Shown in pieces: positions 18,364-26,382 of a DNA stretch of 64,000 bases. A model generated the notes under the pieces. That model saw only the letters and a list, made by a program, of their open reading frames with translations, was not told the origin of the DNA and searched no databases. How positions within the stretch are numbered: position 1 is the first letter of the stretch; each line of letters begins with the position of its first letter. Origin of the DNA: Pseudomonas sp. ERMR1:02 (GTDB lineage: Bacteria; Pseudomonadota; Gammaproteobacteria; Pseudomonadales; Pseudomonadaceae); assembly GCF_002277815.1 (NCBI RefSeq), contig NZ_NKJI01000020.1, forward strand, positions 41,100 to 105,099, in the 5' to 3' direction. The translations under genes were made by a program, and so were the position numbers.

Positions 18364-19479
18364 TGCCGGCATCTTCACCGTGAAAATGGTGCCCCTTTCC
18401 ATGGTCGATTCGACTTCTATGTTTCCGCCATGTCCAGCCACGATCTCTGCTGCTATGAACAATCCCAAGCCCATGCCTGCCGACGGGTCTTGTTCACTGT
18501 CGGTGAATCTGGAATAACGTCCTTGCGGGTTGAACAGGGTAGGCAGCGCGCCGGGAGCAATTGGCTTTCCGAAGTTTTGTACGGTGAAGTACGCATTGCT
18601 GGCGTCCCCATTCAAGGTCACCTGTACAGGCTTTTGCTTATCCCCGTGCTTCGCAGCATTGCTAATCAGATTTGTAAAGGCTTGCCCAATGCGCAAAGGG
18701 TCAAACCGACCTGGCACAGCGTCCGCACAGCTAAAAATGATCTGCATATGCGGGTAACAGGCAGTAACTTCTTCTATTACACCTTGGCAAATGGATTTGA
18801 GTTCAACGCTTTGCTTGTTTACCGGAATGCCTGTCCCGAGATTAAAGCGTGCCAAGTCGAGTAAGTCGTTCATTATTTGATTGGCGCGCCGCACGCTGAC
18901 GGATATTTGTGAAGCCAGGTGCGATTGACGAGGGTCCGACGTTTTGCTCTGCCGAAGAATATCCCCTGACATCATAATGGCGCCTAATGGACTACGCAGA
19001 TCGTGGGCTAACACGCCCAACACGATTTTGCGGGTGGTCTCTACGGCGCGCCCATAGGACGCAATCGACTCCACCATCGCTTGATCAATAGCTTCATTGA
19101 AGCGGATCATGTCCCCGATCTGGTGCTCTTCCCCCGAGAGTTCTTGTGCCAGCCATAGCCTGAGCACGGTTGACCTGAGCGCCCGATATTCCGAGACCAT
19201 CTGATCCAGCGTGAATCCTTCCCTCAGGCGTAGTACGCCATGGTTTTGAGCCGCCGTCTGGTTTTCGCTGACAGGGCTGAGACCTTGAGACTTATTGATC
19301 TGCTGCTCTGTTTGGGACGTGCGCATATCCAGCGCCACCGTACATAAAATTTGCTGCGCGTTATCCCTCAAACCCTTGGCGTCAAGGTCGCTCGCTGGAG
19401 TTTCCACGGTTCGGGCGAAGTTTTCCCATTCCTGGAGAATCGGCTCAAGGTTCCCCAGGATGAAATCCGCAAGCAGCAT
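18325..19479 (-). CDS. Sensor histidine kinase with RsbRD-like N-terminal domain (intact paralogue)
   Basis: This is a 384-residue soluble kinase with the same architecture as the gene at 10945-12076. The N-terminal helical sensor domain (DFILGNLEPILQEWENFARTV) is followed by a HisKA domain with phospho-acceptor in VLAHDLRSPLGAIM, and a HATPase with N-box FTNLISNAAKHGD and G-box SAGMGLGLFIAAEIVAGHGG. The catalytic core ends at GTIFTVKMP; the final CRSEPARDGRQR is encoded inside a REP palindrome and is unlikely to be ancestral. The start at 19479 (MLLADFILG) matches the paralogue; a longer frame begins at 19524. No membrane segment is present. The two paralogues flank the CheB-CheR hybrid, suggesting tandem duplication and a shared signalling branch. 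Confidence 0.85.
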   Translation of the reverse strand: MLLADFILGNLEPILQEWENFARTVETPASDLDAKGLRDNAQQILCTVALDMRTSQTEQQINKSQGLSPVSENQTAAQNHGVLRLREGFTLDQMVSEYRALRSTVLRLWLAQELSGEEHQIGDMIRFNEAIDQAMVESIASYGRAVETTRKIVLGVLAHDLRSPLGAIMMSGDILRQSKTSDPRQSHLASQISVSVRRANQIMNDLLDLARFNLGTGIPVNKQSVELKSICQGVIEEVTACYPHMQIIFSCADAVPGRFDPLRIGQAFTNLISNAAKHGDKQKPVQVTLNGDASNAYFTVQNFGKPIAPGALPTLFNPQGRYSRFTDSEQDPSAGMGLGLFIAAEIVAGHGGNIEVESTMERGTIFTVKMPACRSEPARDGRQR

Positions 19480-19818
19480 GCCTTGGCTCCTTATTCCCAA
19501 CACTGATGGAAATCCAGCCAGCAAATCTGGCCGGTGGGATCAGCCTAGCTCTTGAAACGTGGTAGGTACAGCGCCAGGCCGGCTCCGGGAGAGTCGGCAA
19601 GCGGAGTGAGGTGTGAAAACCCTATATCTTGAGTGCGCTCCGGCTTTTTATATCCAGACGTCGTTTTGGGCCGTCCGCTCGCCACCTTCATGGCCGGTAT
19701 TAAGAATCCCTCGAGGTTCGTGTCCCGTCGGTTGTGGCCCCCCGACAGGGCAAAGATACAGCAGGATCACACTAAAACGGCCAGGCCCGGGCCCGGATAT
19801 CCCCCTATCTAAAAATAT
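19480..19818. other. Intergenic region, no gene seen
   Basis: About 340 bases upstream of the kinase and downstream of the MAPEG gene. It probably contains the kinase promoter, but I see no clear -35/-10 pair, RNA gene or repeat. A 72-residue plus-strand frame at 19613-19831 has no recognisable features. Confidence 0.4.
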
Positions 19819-20241
19819 TCATACGCTGTAACAGGCGGCGCTGACAATGAGCGCAAGAAAACACACCAACTGAACGCTAAAGAAGGTAAACCGAACCGCC
19901 ACGAACGTATCGGTTTGCACATGGGCTACGTGAACCAGAGACTGGCACACGCGAGCGATCAGGACGATTATGGACAAGTAGTTCACTGCAGGGCCGTCGA
20001 CACCAAGGGCTGAAATCACGAACACGATGGCGGCAAAGACAGGCAGATTTTCCACACAGTTCGCGTGTGCTCTTGTCCCGCGCCGGTACCAATCTTCGCC
20101 TTCGGGCTGATCGCTTCGGAAAGAGGCAATCGGAACCCTCGAGAACAGGATTCTGCCCCAGCGATACACCCCGACGGTTGCCATCAACAGCAGCAAAGTC
20201 CAGGTCGCAAATCCAAGCAACATCCACATCGGTGTCGTCAT
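19819..20241 (-). CDS. MAPEG family membrane protein
   Basis: This 140-residue protein has four hydrophobic helices and the MAPEG layout (membrane-associated proteins in eicosanoid and glutathione metabolism). The loop after helix 1 has RGTRAHANCVENLPVFA, which contains the family's conserved Arg/Asn/Glu positions that bind glutathione in characterised members. Many bacterial members have no known substrate. The start at 20241 (MTTPMWMLLG) is chosen because AGGATGGCAGCC places a ribosome site correctly; ATG at 20250 is an alternative. It lies 80 bases downstream of the diiron protein gene on the same strand and may be co-transcribed with it. Confidence 0.8.
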   Translation of the reverse strand: MTTPMWMLLGFATWTLLLLMATVGVYRWGRILFSRVPIASFRSDQPEGEDWYRRGTRAHANCVENLPVFAAIVFVISALGVDGPAVNYLSIIVLIARVCQSLVHVAHVQTDTFVAVRFTFFSVQLVCFLALIVSAACYSV

Positions 20242-20321
20242 GGCTGCCATCCTCAAGAATCATTTTCAGCACGTCATCCCACAGCAGTGCGGCCGACGCG
20301 CAGTCGGCCGTCCGCTGTTGA

Positions 20322-21275
20322 TCAATGACTCATGATGGGTGCCAGTGCAGTCTGAATCCTGGACATCTGTGCGGGTGTTGTCATGCGCGCAAGCAGCCGG
20401 CCAAAGTGTGGATGCTGCACGCCCGAGATAATGTATTGCCAGCGGTAGGCACCAAGCACGCAGGCCTTGATTTGCGCTGTCTCATCGACACTGAACGATG
20501 GTGAGACATTTCGAACAAAGTAGTCGGTATCGGACGCTGATTGTGCCTGCAGGATTGCGTCGACGGCCGCCACTAGCGCAATCAGATCGTTCACTGCCTG
20601 GTCGCGCTCGGCTGGCGAGAGTTTCGCGTGCTCTGCCTTCCACTCCAGTTCATCGAGTACGACGTGCCGGCTCTCATCCTTCCAGTGAAATTTGAAGACA
20701 TCCTTGAATAACGGGCACAACTCCTCGCGCGGGGCGATGCTTTGCGTGTAGTGCGTTTGAACAAACAGCTCGATATGACACGTCAGCGCCAGCACCGACC
20801 AGGTGCTGGCCGCCAGTACCGCGCGCGCTACTTCGTTTGGATCGGCAACTTGACGGTATCCCGCTGGCAATTGCGAACCCATCATCGTTTCCATGCGCCG
20901 GAACAATTCCTGGTGTTTGATTTCGTCGTTGGAAAAGCGCACCAGCGCTTCGAGTGCGAGCTGATCGTCAAATACATGGGCCCGACCTTGATCGAGCATT
21001 TTGGCACTGATAAAGCGCTCGACCAGGCCGAAGATATACGCATAGGTTCGGCCCTGAATCTGGCTGAGCAGGCGCGCCTCGTCCGTGGCGAGAAAAGTCA
21101 GGCGGTCGATCTGCGATAGTCCGTCGGGCAAGAATTTGCGCGAAAAGTCGAAACTTCGGTCCTGCAGCAAATCGCGATCGATCTGCCACTCCGCTTTCTT
21201 CGAAGATCTGACTATTTGAGCATAACGGGCGGTGTTGCCCGAATATGAGCCGGGTACGGTAGCGATGGTGTTCAT
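20322..21275 (-). CDS. Ferritin-like diiron protein (AurF-like N-oxygenase candidate)
   Basis: This 317-residue, mostly helical protein has two ExxH motifs spaced as in carboxylate-bridged diiron enzymes: NDEIKHQELFRRME at about residue 115 and HWKDESRHVVLDELEW at about residue 190. A further glutamate in ALTCHIELFVQTHY could complete the site. Such proteins range from ferritins to oxygenases such as the arylamine N-oxygenase AurF; the length and the two separated ExxH motifs favour an oxygenase over a storage protein. No signal peptide is present. It is transcribed divergently from an AraC-type regulator 126 bases away, which probably controls it. The substrate is unknown. Confidence 0.6.
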   Translation of the reverse strand: MNTIATVPGSYSGNTARYAQIVRSSKKAEWQIDRDLLQDRSFDFSRKFLPDGLSQIDRLTFLATDEARLLSQIQGRTYAYIFGLVERFISAKMLDQGRAHVFDDQLALEALVRFSNDEIKHQELFRRMETMMGSQLPAGYRQVADPNEVARAVLAASTWSVLALTCHIELFVQTHYTQSIAPREELCPLFKDVFKFHWKDESRHVVLDELEWKAEHAKLSPAERDQAVNDLIALVAAVDAILQAQSASDTDYFVRNVSPSFSVDETAQIKACVLGAYRWQYIISGVQHPHFGRLLARMTTPAQMSRIQTALAPIMSH

Positions 21276-21401
21276 ATCGATCTCCTGCTTGCCTGGTCGA
21301 GTTGAAAGGGGGCAGGTGCTAATCTAGGCCTCGCAGTTCAGGCGGCGAATGACCAGTGCGCCTGATTACATGCTCCGGACTCCGGAAAGGAGGGCTGGCA
21401 A

Positions 21402-22358
21402 TTGCTGGATGCGCTATCTGATGTCTTGCGGGTGATTCGGCTATCCGGAGGGGTCTTCCTCGAGGCGGAGTTCACTGCGCCCTGGTGCATCAACGGAAAA
21501 ATTTCTGCGGACGACTGCAAACCGTTCCTGGCGGCACCTCGACATATCATTGCGTCGCATTTTGTCGCCGCCGGAACCATGCAATTACGAATTGACGGTG
21601 GTGCCACCCTCGACGTCCGGGCAGGCGAACTCATCCTGCTTCCGCGCAATGACCTTCATGCATTTGGCAGCGACCTGAGCATTGCGCCCATGCCGGTGAA
21701 GGAAGTCATCCAGCCGCCAGAAGTCGGCGGCATTTCACGCATCAAGTACGGCGGGGGCGGCGAGGCCACGCAGTTGTTGTGTGGATTCCTCGGCTCTGAA
21801 ACACCCTTCAGTCCGTTGCTTTCATCGCTGCCTTCCTTATTGAAACTGGACGTACGCGCGACGACTTCGGGCGCCTGGATTGAAAGCTCATTTCGTTTCG
21901 CCGTCAGTGAAATCGCGGCGGGGCGCGTCGGCTCGACAGCGGTCATCGCCAAACTCTCCGAATTGCTCTTCGTCGAAGCCGTCAGCCAGTATGTCGCGAG
22001 CCTCCCCGCTGAGCGGCGCGGGTGGCTGGCGGGTTTACGAGATCCGCATATCGGGCGCGCATTGGCGCTGCTCCATGCTCGCCCAACCGAGGGCTGGACA
22101 GCAGAAGCCCTGGCGCTTGAAGTGGGCATGTCGCGCTCGGTATTCGCGGAGCGATTCACGGCATTGGTCGGACAGCCACCGATGCAATACCTGACGCTCT
22201 GGCGTATGCACGTGGCGGCTCAACACTTGCGCGAAGGTCGTGGCAATGTGGCGCAAATCGGTTTCGCAGTTGGCTACGAATCCGAAGCCGCGTTCAGTCG
22301 TGCATTCAAACGCCAGTTCGGCACATCTCCCGGCATGTGGCGCAGACAAACAGCATGA
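21402..22358 (+). CDS. AraC family transcriptional regulator with cupin sensor domain
   Basis: This 318-residue regulator has an N-terminal Cupin_6-type sensor domain (DALSDVLRVIRLSGGVFLEA, RAGELILLPRNDLHAFG) and a C-terminal double helix-turn-helix (WTAEALALEVGMSRSVFAER and VAQIGFAVGYESEAAFSRAFKRQFG). The apparent start is TTG at 21402 with AAGGAGG nine bases upstream; the N-terminus aligns with the usual MD.LSDVL start of the family, so the TTG is plausible. It is divergent from the diiron protein gene, the usual arrangement for a regulator and its target. The inducer is unknown. Confidence 0.85.
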   Translation: MLDALSDVLRVIRLSGGVFLEAEFTAPWCINGKISADDCKPFLAAPRHIIASHFVAAGTMQLRIDGGATLDVRAGELILLPRNDLHAFGSDLSIAPMPVKEVIQPPEVGGISRIKYGGGGEATQLLCGFLGSETPFSPLLSSLPSLLKLDVRATTSGAWIESSFRFAVSEIAAGRVGSTAVIAKLSELLFVEAVSQYVASLPAERRGWLAGLRDPHIGRALALLHARPTEGWTAEALALEVGMSRSVFAERFTALVGQPPMQYLTLWRMHVAAQHLREGRGNVAQIGFAVGYESEAAFSRAFKRQFGTSPGMWRRQTA

Positions 22359-22420
22359 GAAGGTCAGGTCAGGTCAGGTCAGCGCCGCGGCCCGGCGCAG
22401 GAGCCGCGACGTTCGATCAT

Positions 22421-22999
22421 TCAGCCAGAGGGGAGCAGGCCTTTCTGTTTGGCGACATGAGTCGCCAGTGCGTCCATCAAGTCTGGGGACAGGCAGTCAT
22501 AGGGCTCCAGGCCGATGGCGCGCAGGCGCTCGCGGATAGCCTTCATTTGCGCTGGCGGTGTGCCGGTTTCGATGATGGAGGACACGAATGCCGCGAAGCC
22601 TGGCGCCGCCCATCCGCTCTGGGGAGACAGCTCGGTGTGGACGAAGTCCAGGCCATAAAACGCATGGTTCTTGTTCTCGATGCGCCCGAAGAGATGGGCG
22701 TGACACTGCTTGCAGGCGTGGCGCTGGATGGTGGCGGTTTCGTCGACAATCGCCAGTTTTTCGCCGTGGGCAGTGACGCTGACCTTATCCCGAGGTACCA
22801 CGGCAATGACGGCGAATGTCGCGTTTTGCGGTTTCCAGCATTTGCTGCAGCCACACGCGTGGTTATGCAGAGTCTGTGCGTCGATCCTGACTTCGACCTT
22901 GTCGGTCGCACACAGGCATTGCAGGGTGCCACCTGTGAAATTCGCGGCGGCGGGTTGGAAACCATTGTCCAGTACAGGGTGAAGTTTCAAGGTGCTCAT
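22421..22999 (-). CDS. gfa: S-(hydroxymethyl)glutathione synthase / glutathione-dependent formaldehyde-activating enzyme
   Basis: This 192-residue protein of the GFA family is thought to accelerate condensation of formaldehyde with glutathione, feeding the S-hydroxymethylglutathione dehydrogenase route of formaldehyde detoxification. Zinc-binding cysteine motifs are visible: CLCATD, CGCSKCWKPQNATF and CKQCHAHLFGRIEN. The length matches characterised Gfa proteins. GGAG lies eight bases before the ATG at 22999. The usual partner dehydrogenase (frmA/adhC) and esterase are not in the window. It is convergent with the AraC gene; four tandem AGGTC units lie between them at 22361-22380. Confidence 0.88.
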   Translation of the reverse strand: MSTLKLHPVLDNGFQPAAANFTGGTLQCLCATDKVEVRIDAQTLHNHACGCSKCWKPQNATFAVIAVVPRDKVSVTAHGEKLAIVDETATIQRHACKQCHAHLFGRIENKNHAFYGLDFVHTELSPQSGWAAPGFAAFVSSIIETGTPPAQMKAIRERLRAIGLEPYDCLSPDLMDALATHVAKQKGLLPSG

Positions 23000-23072
23000 G
23001 CTGTCGTCTCCATTTCAGGGTGTCAGACAAAAGTGCCTGGGGTCGTGCCCCATATCCAGATCAAGAATAGCG

Positions 23073-23470
23073 CGCCTGTAGGAGCTGGCTTGTCGGAGCG
23101 CCGCATCGCAGCGAAGGCGGCCTGACAGCCGACCTGGATGTTTTTGACCGGGTACATATCCATTCCTGCGGTAACGGCGACTTATGGTTTCGCCCTGACG
23201 GCGAGTCACTTGGAAGAGCCCCAAGTAACCAAGGGCTCTTGCCCCTGTCGTTCGGTGCCTCGCTAGTGCTCGGCATACCCTCGCTCCGGTCCCGCTCCGT
23301 GGGCCCGCCGCGATCGGCCATCCATGGCCGTGCGCGGCTAACCCGGCATCCATGCCGGGTTGCCCACTGCGCAGAACCTGCGCTCGGCCTCTCGATGGGG
23401 CAAGCAGATCAAAAGCCAGATCAAACGCGCGCGAGGCGGCCTGTCAGCCGACCTGGTTGAGGTAGGTACG
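23073..23470. repeat. Pseudomonas intergenic repeat with internal palindromes
   Basis: This is a non-coding, highly structured stretch: a GTAGGAGC half-palindrome at about 23075, a 22-bp unit GGCGGCCTGACAGCCGACCT.. repeated near 23117 and 23437 with one mismatch, CCAAGTAACCAAGGGCTCTTG, a CATCCATGG core near 23321, and the palindrome ACCCGGCATCCATGCCGGGT near 23341. I recognise the layout as a long repeat common between genes in P. fluorescens-group genomes. The frames it contains on both strands are spurious. Confidence 0.65.
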
Positions 23471-23472
23471 CG

Positions 23473-23569
23473 TACCCCTGTAGGAGCCGGCTTGCCAGCG
23501 AAGGCAGCAGTCCAGTCAACAATGCAGTGCCTGATACACCGCCATCGCCAGCAAGCCGGCTCCTACAGG
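23473..23569. repeat. REP doublet (REPIN-like), type 2
   Basis: CCTGTAGGAGCCGGCTTGCC and its complement GCAAGCCGGCTCCTACAGG face each other around about 50 bases with CAGTCCAGTCAACAATGCAG. A near-identical unit is at 38012-38104. The two palindromes can pair to form a long hairpin. Confidence 0.85.
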
Positions 23570-23703
23570 TTTGCGCTGCGTCACTCGATCTTCTGACGCG
23601 CAGCACATGGCGGTTCCGGCTTTGGGTGAGTATGGGGTGGAGGATTTCAAGGTGGGGATGTGATGGCTGGTGTGTGGGCTGGGCTTTTTGCCAACCCCCA
23701 GAA

Positions 23704-23737
23704 ACGACAAAGCCCTGAGTGATCAGGGCTTTGTCGT
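23704..23737. terminator. Perfect 15-bp hairpin, terminator-like, without an adjacent gene
   Basis: ACGACAAAGCCCTGA and TCAGGGCTTTGTCGT flank a four-base loop. This resembles a bidirectional rho-independent terminator of pseudomonads, but no gene ends nearby on either strand. Confidence 0.55.
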
Positions 23738-23739
23738 AG

Positions 23740-24270
23740 GAAGAAGACGGAGGCGCTGCTCTACCGTCTGAGCGGCGACGAAGAAATGCCTTGTTGTGGG
23801 AGGCCTAACGGCGCAATCGGAATTTTTGCCAGCTCCGACCGCTGGAGAAACCTCCCGAGTCACCGCGAAGGGTATAGAGACTTGCCCTGTAGAACGCTGT
23901 CATTCGTGAGCATCCAAAGCTCCTTATCTTTTTATACGCCCATCTCCATCCCCGAGATCCGGCATCGTTAGCTTTTCCAGCGAGTGTCACTTCGCAGCCC
24001 TGGTTAAATTATTGGCAGTGCACGATAGCAATTGGCCTACGCTAGAAATGAGTCAAATAATAACCTTTTATATTCAGTGGCTAATACCAAGTCGACACAT
24101 TTCTGACACATAACGATCACCCACAGTGGTTGCTGCGCAATCTCTTGATGCACGTCCATTTGCGAGCTTTTTTCTGGAGTTCACCGGGTGGTGGCGGCTG
24201 TCGCGCATCGTTCCGCTGTTATGCGCCCCCAGTTCTGTGTCGACACCACCAGGTTGCCGGAATTTTCCAT
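23740..24270. other. Gene-poor stretch, no supported gene
   Basis: About 530 bases with only short shadow frames. A 66-residue minus-strand frame (24074-24274) lies in the position expected for the continuation of the IS3 fragment, but I could not match it. No RNA gene is supported; a short tRNA D-arm-like string near 23757-23775 lacks the rest of a cloverleaf. Confidence 0.4.
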
Positions 24271-24480
24271 TCATGTCGTGCCAAGCGCCAAGCTACCCAC
24301 AGGGATGGGTGAACCCGGCCTGCCCGGCGTGGCGGGCAGTTGATCACCGAAGCGCTTCTCCACGCTTTCCAGCATCAAGTCGCGGATATCATCGCCGCTA
24401 TAACCGGTCGGGCTCGCGACCCAGCCGATGGCCTCGCGATCACACAGTAGCGTCCAGGCGTTTGATGTGGCATTGGGCAT
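24271..24480 (-). pseudogene. IS3-family (IS2-like) transposase OrfB fragment
   Basis: The minus strand encodes CDREAIGWVASPTGYSGDDI followed by RDLMLESVEKRFGDQLP. This matches the catalytic-core region of IS2-type OrfB transposases, where the family reads CDREAIDWAAS..GY then VERRFG..LP. The segment just before the second catalytic Asp (expected .W.TDNGS.Y) is lost or frameshifted after LPATPG, and neither the N-terminal nor the C-terminal part of OrfB is recognisable. It is a remnant of an old insertion 230 bases upstream of the catabolic cluster. Homology is clear from about 24330 to 24480. Confidence 0.7.
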
Positions 24481-24604
24481 GCGGCTAAGCGAGATTCGCC
24501 GTCAGCGAGAATGACCGCTTACATTCCAAGCTGGCATCCATATCGAATAGAAGTATTTTTTCTAAGTGAGCAGTAACGGCCATGTAAAAAAAGTATTGAA
24601 ACTA

Positions 24605-24665
24605 CAATTATTCAGCATTAGACGACATTGCACCCTGTCCTTAGGCTTCGCCCCATTACCTGCGG
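24605..24665 (+). promoter_or_regulatory. Candidate regulatory region shared with the M20 gene promoter
   Basis: CAATTATTCAGCATTAGACG at 24605-24624 and CCCATTACCTGCGG about 40 bases later both recur, with few changes, at 27973-28037 (CAATTCAGCATTGGACGGCA, then CCCAGTTACCTGTGG). Both pairs lie 8-95 bases before gene starts in the same cluster, so they are candidate sites for a common regulator such as the LysR protein encoded at 36193. Confidence 0.5.
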
Positions 24666-24708
24666 TGCCTGGCGCGCCCGGTATCCTAAAATATTCGAGG
24701 AATGGGCG

Positions 24709-26352
24709 ATGTCCGAACGTAGTGGTGGCCAACTTGTCGTTGATCAATTAGCAAACGAAGGCGTGCAGACAGTGTTCTGCGTACCGGGTGAAAGTTATCT
24801 GGAAGTGCTTGATGCGTTACACGATTCGCCAATAAAGCTAGTGGTGTGCCGCCAGGAGGGTGGGGCGGGTTACATGGCCGACGCTCACGCCCGGATTACC
24901 GGAAAGACCGGCGTGTTCATGGTGACTCGAGGCCCCGGTGCGGCCAATGCCATGGTCGCGTTACACACGGCCTGGCAAGACAGTGTGCCTTAGTGCTGTT
25001 CGTGGGACTCATTCCGCGCGCTGAAACCTACCGAGAATCCTTCCAGGAGTTCGATCTCAATGGCTGGTTCGGTACGACCACCAAAGGCGTGTTCCAGATC
25101 GAGCACGCCGAGCGGATTCCTGAAATCGTGTCCCGGGCTTTTGCGCTGGCGCGCACAGGTCGGCCGGGGCCGGTAGTCATCGGACTGCCGGAGGACATGC
25201 TGCGTGATCGCGTGCAGGCTCAGGCCGTCGAGCCTATTCGTGCTCTGCAAAGTGTTCCCGGGCAGGACGCCATTGCTCAGTTGGAGCACCTGCTGGCCAC
25301 TGCTTCAAAGCCGCTGGTGATTCTTGGCGGCGGAGGCTGGACGCCTCAGGCCACCCGGCAGGTCCAGCATTGGCCGAACGCTACGAGTTGCCGGTTGCCG
25401 TCGACTTTAACTGCATGGACCTGATCGACCATCGCTCGCCGTCTTATGTCGGGTCCCTGGGTTATGGACGCTCACCCATCATGGCTGACGCGTTGCGAGA
25501 AGCAGATGTGGTGATTGGCATCGGCTCACCGTTAGGTGACATCGTAACGGACAGCTGGGCGCTGCTGCCGGTGCAAGGTCATACGGCCAAACTGCTGACG
25601 GTGTTACCGGACAGCGATTGCCTGGGCGCCATGCATCCTAAAGCGCTTCGCATCATCGCGGACATGCGCGGGTTTGCCTCCGCACTGCAGACCTTGAAGC
25701 CATCTGCACCGCTGCGCTGGAGTGACCGAACCCGTGCGTTGCGTGAGGCGGGCGAACGTTTCCGTCAGCCACCCAATCTTGGCGGCGATATCGACCTCAA
25801 CGTTATTTTCGAACACTTGCAGCAATCACTCCCAGACGATGCCATCGGCACATGGGGGCTGGCAACCACGCCGGATGGGCTGGGCGCTACTTGCGCTTCA
25901 ACGGTTACCCATCGCAATTGGCGCCACGCAACGGATCGATGGGCTACGGCGTTCCGGCGGCCATCGCCGCGGCCTTGGCGCATCCACGGCGTCAAGTGGT
26001 TTCGGTGGCTGGCGATGGCTGCTTCATGATGAACGGCCAAGAGCTGACAGTGGCTAGAGGCTTGGGTGTGAAGCCGCTGATCATCGTGTTGAACAACGGC
26101 ATGTACGGAACCATCCGGACCCATCAGGAAATCCATCATCCCCAACGCATCAGCGGCACCGATCTGGTCAATCCGGATTTCGCCGACTACGCCCGCGCTT
26201 TCGGTGGTCACGGGGAAACGGTGATCAAGACCGAAGAGTTTGCCGGGGCGCTTGATCGCGCGCTGTCCAGCGACACGTTCAGCATCATCGAGATTCGCAT
26301 CCCTCAGGACCTTCTCGGTCCGGATATGCGCATGAGCGATCTGCACCGCTGA
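24709..26352 (+). pseudogene. Thiamine pyrophosphate-dependent enzyme, acetolactate synthase/benzoylformate decarboxylase type (frameshifted)
   Basis: Restored length is 548 residues with the three domains of this family. The N-terminal PYR domain has GVQTVFCVPGESYLEVLDAL with the cofactor-activating Glu in CRQEGGAGYMAD. The central domain ends near KPLVILGGGGW, and the C-terminal PP domain has the thiamine-binding motif GDGCFMMNGQELTVA...LNN. Breaks near 24993, 25360 and 25855 each need one added base. The start at 24709 follows GAGGAA. The gene is 30 bases upstream of an aldehyde dehydrogenase, so I infer that it decarboxylates a 2-oxo acid to an aldehyde which the dehydrogenase then oxidises. 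A synthase role is the alternative. Confidence 0.82.
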
Positions 26353-26382
26353 TTGGCCTCCCTCTTTTGCTAAGGAATTCCC

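Noticed and set aside
22361..22380. AGGTC pentamer repeated four times after the AraC gene
   Set aside because: Real but short, lying between convergent genes, with no link to a regulatory or slippage function.
23757..23790. tRNA D-arm-like string on the minus strand (GCTCAGACGGTAGAGCAGC)
   Set aside because: No anticodon stem, T-arm or acceptor stem could be folded around it.
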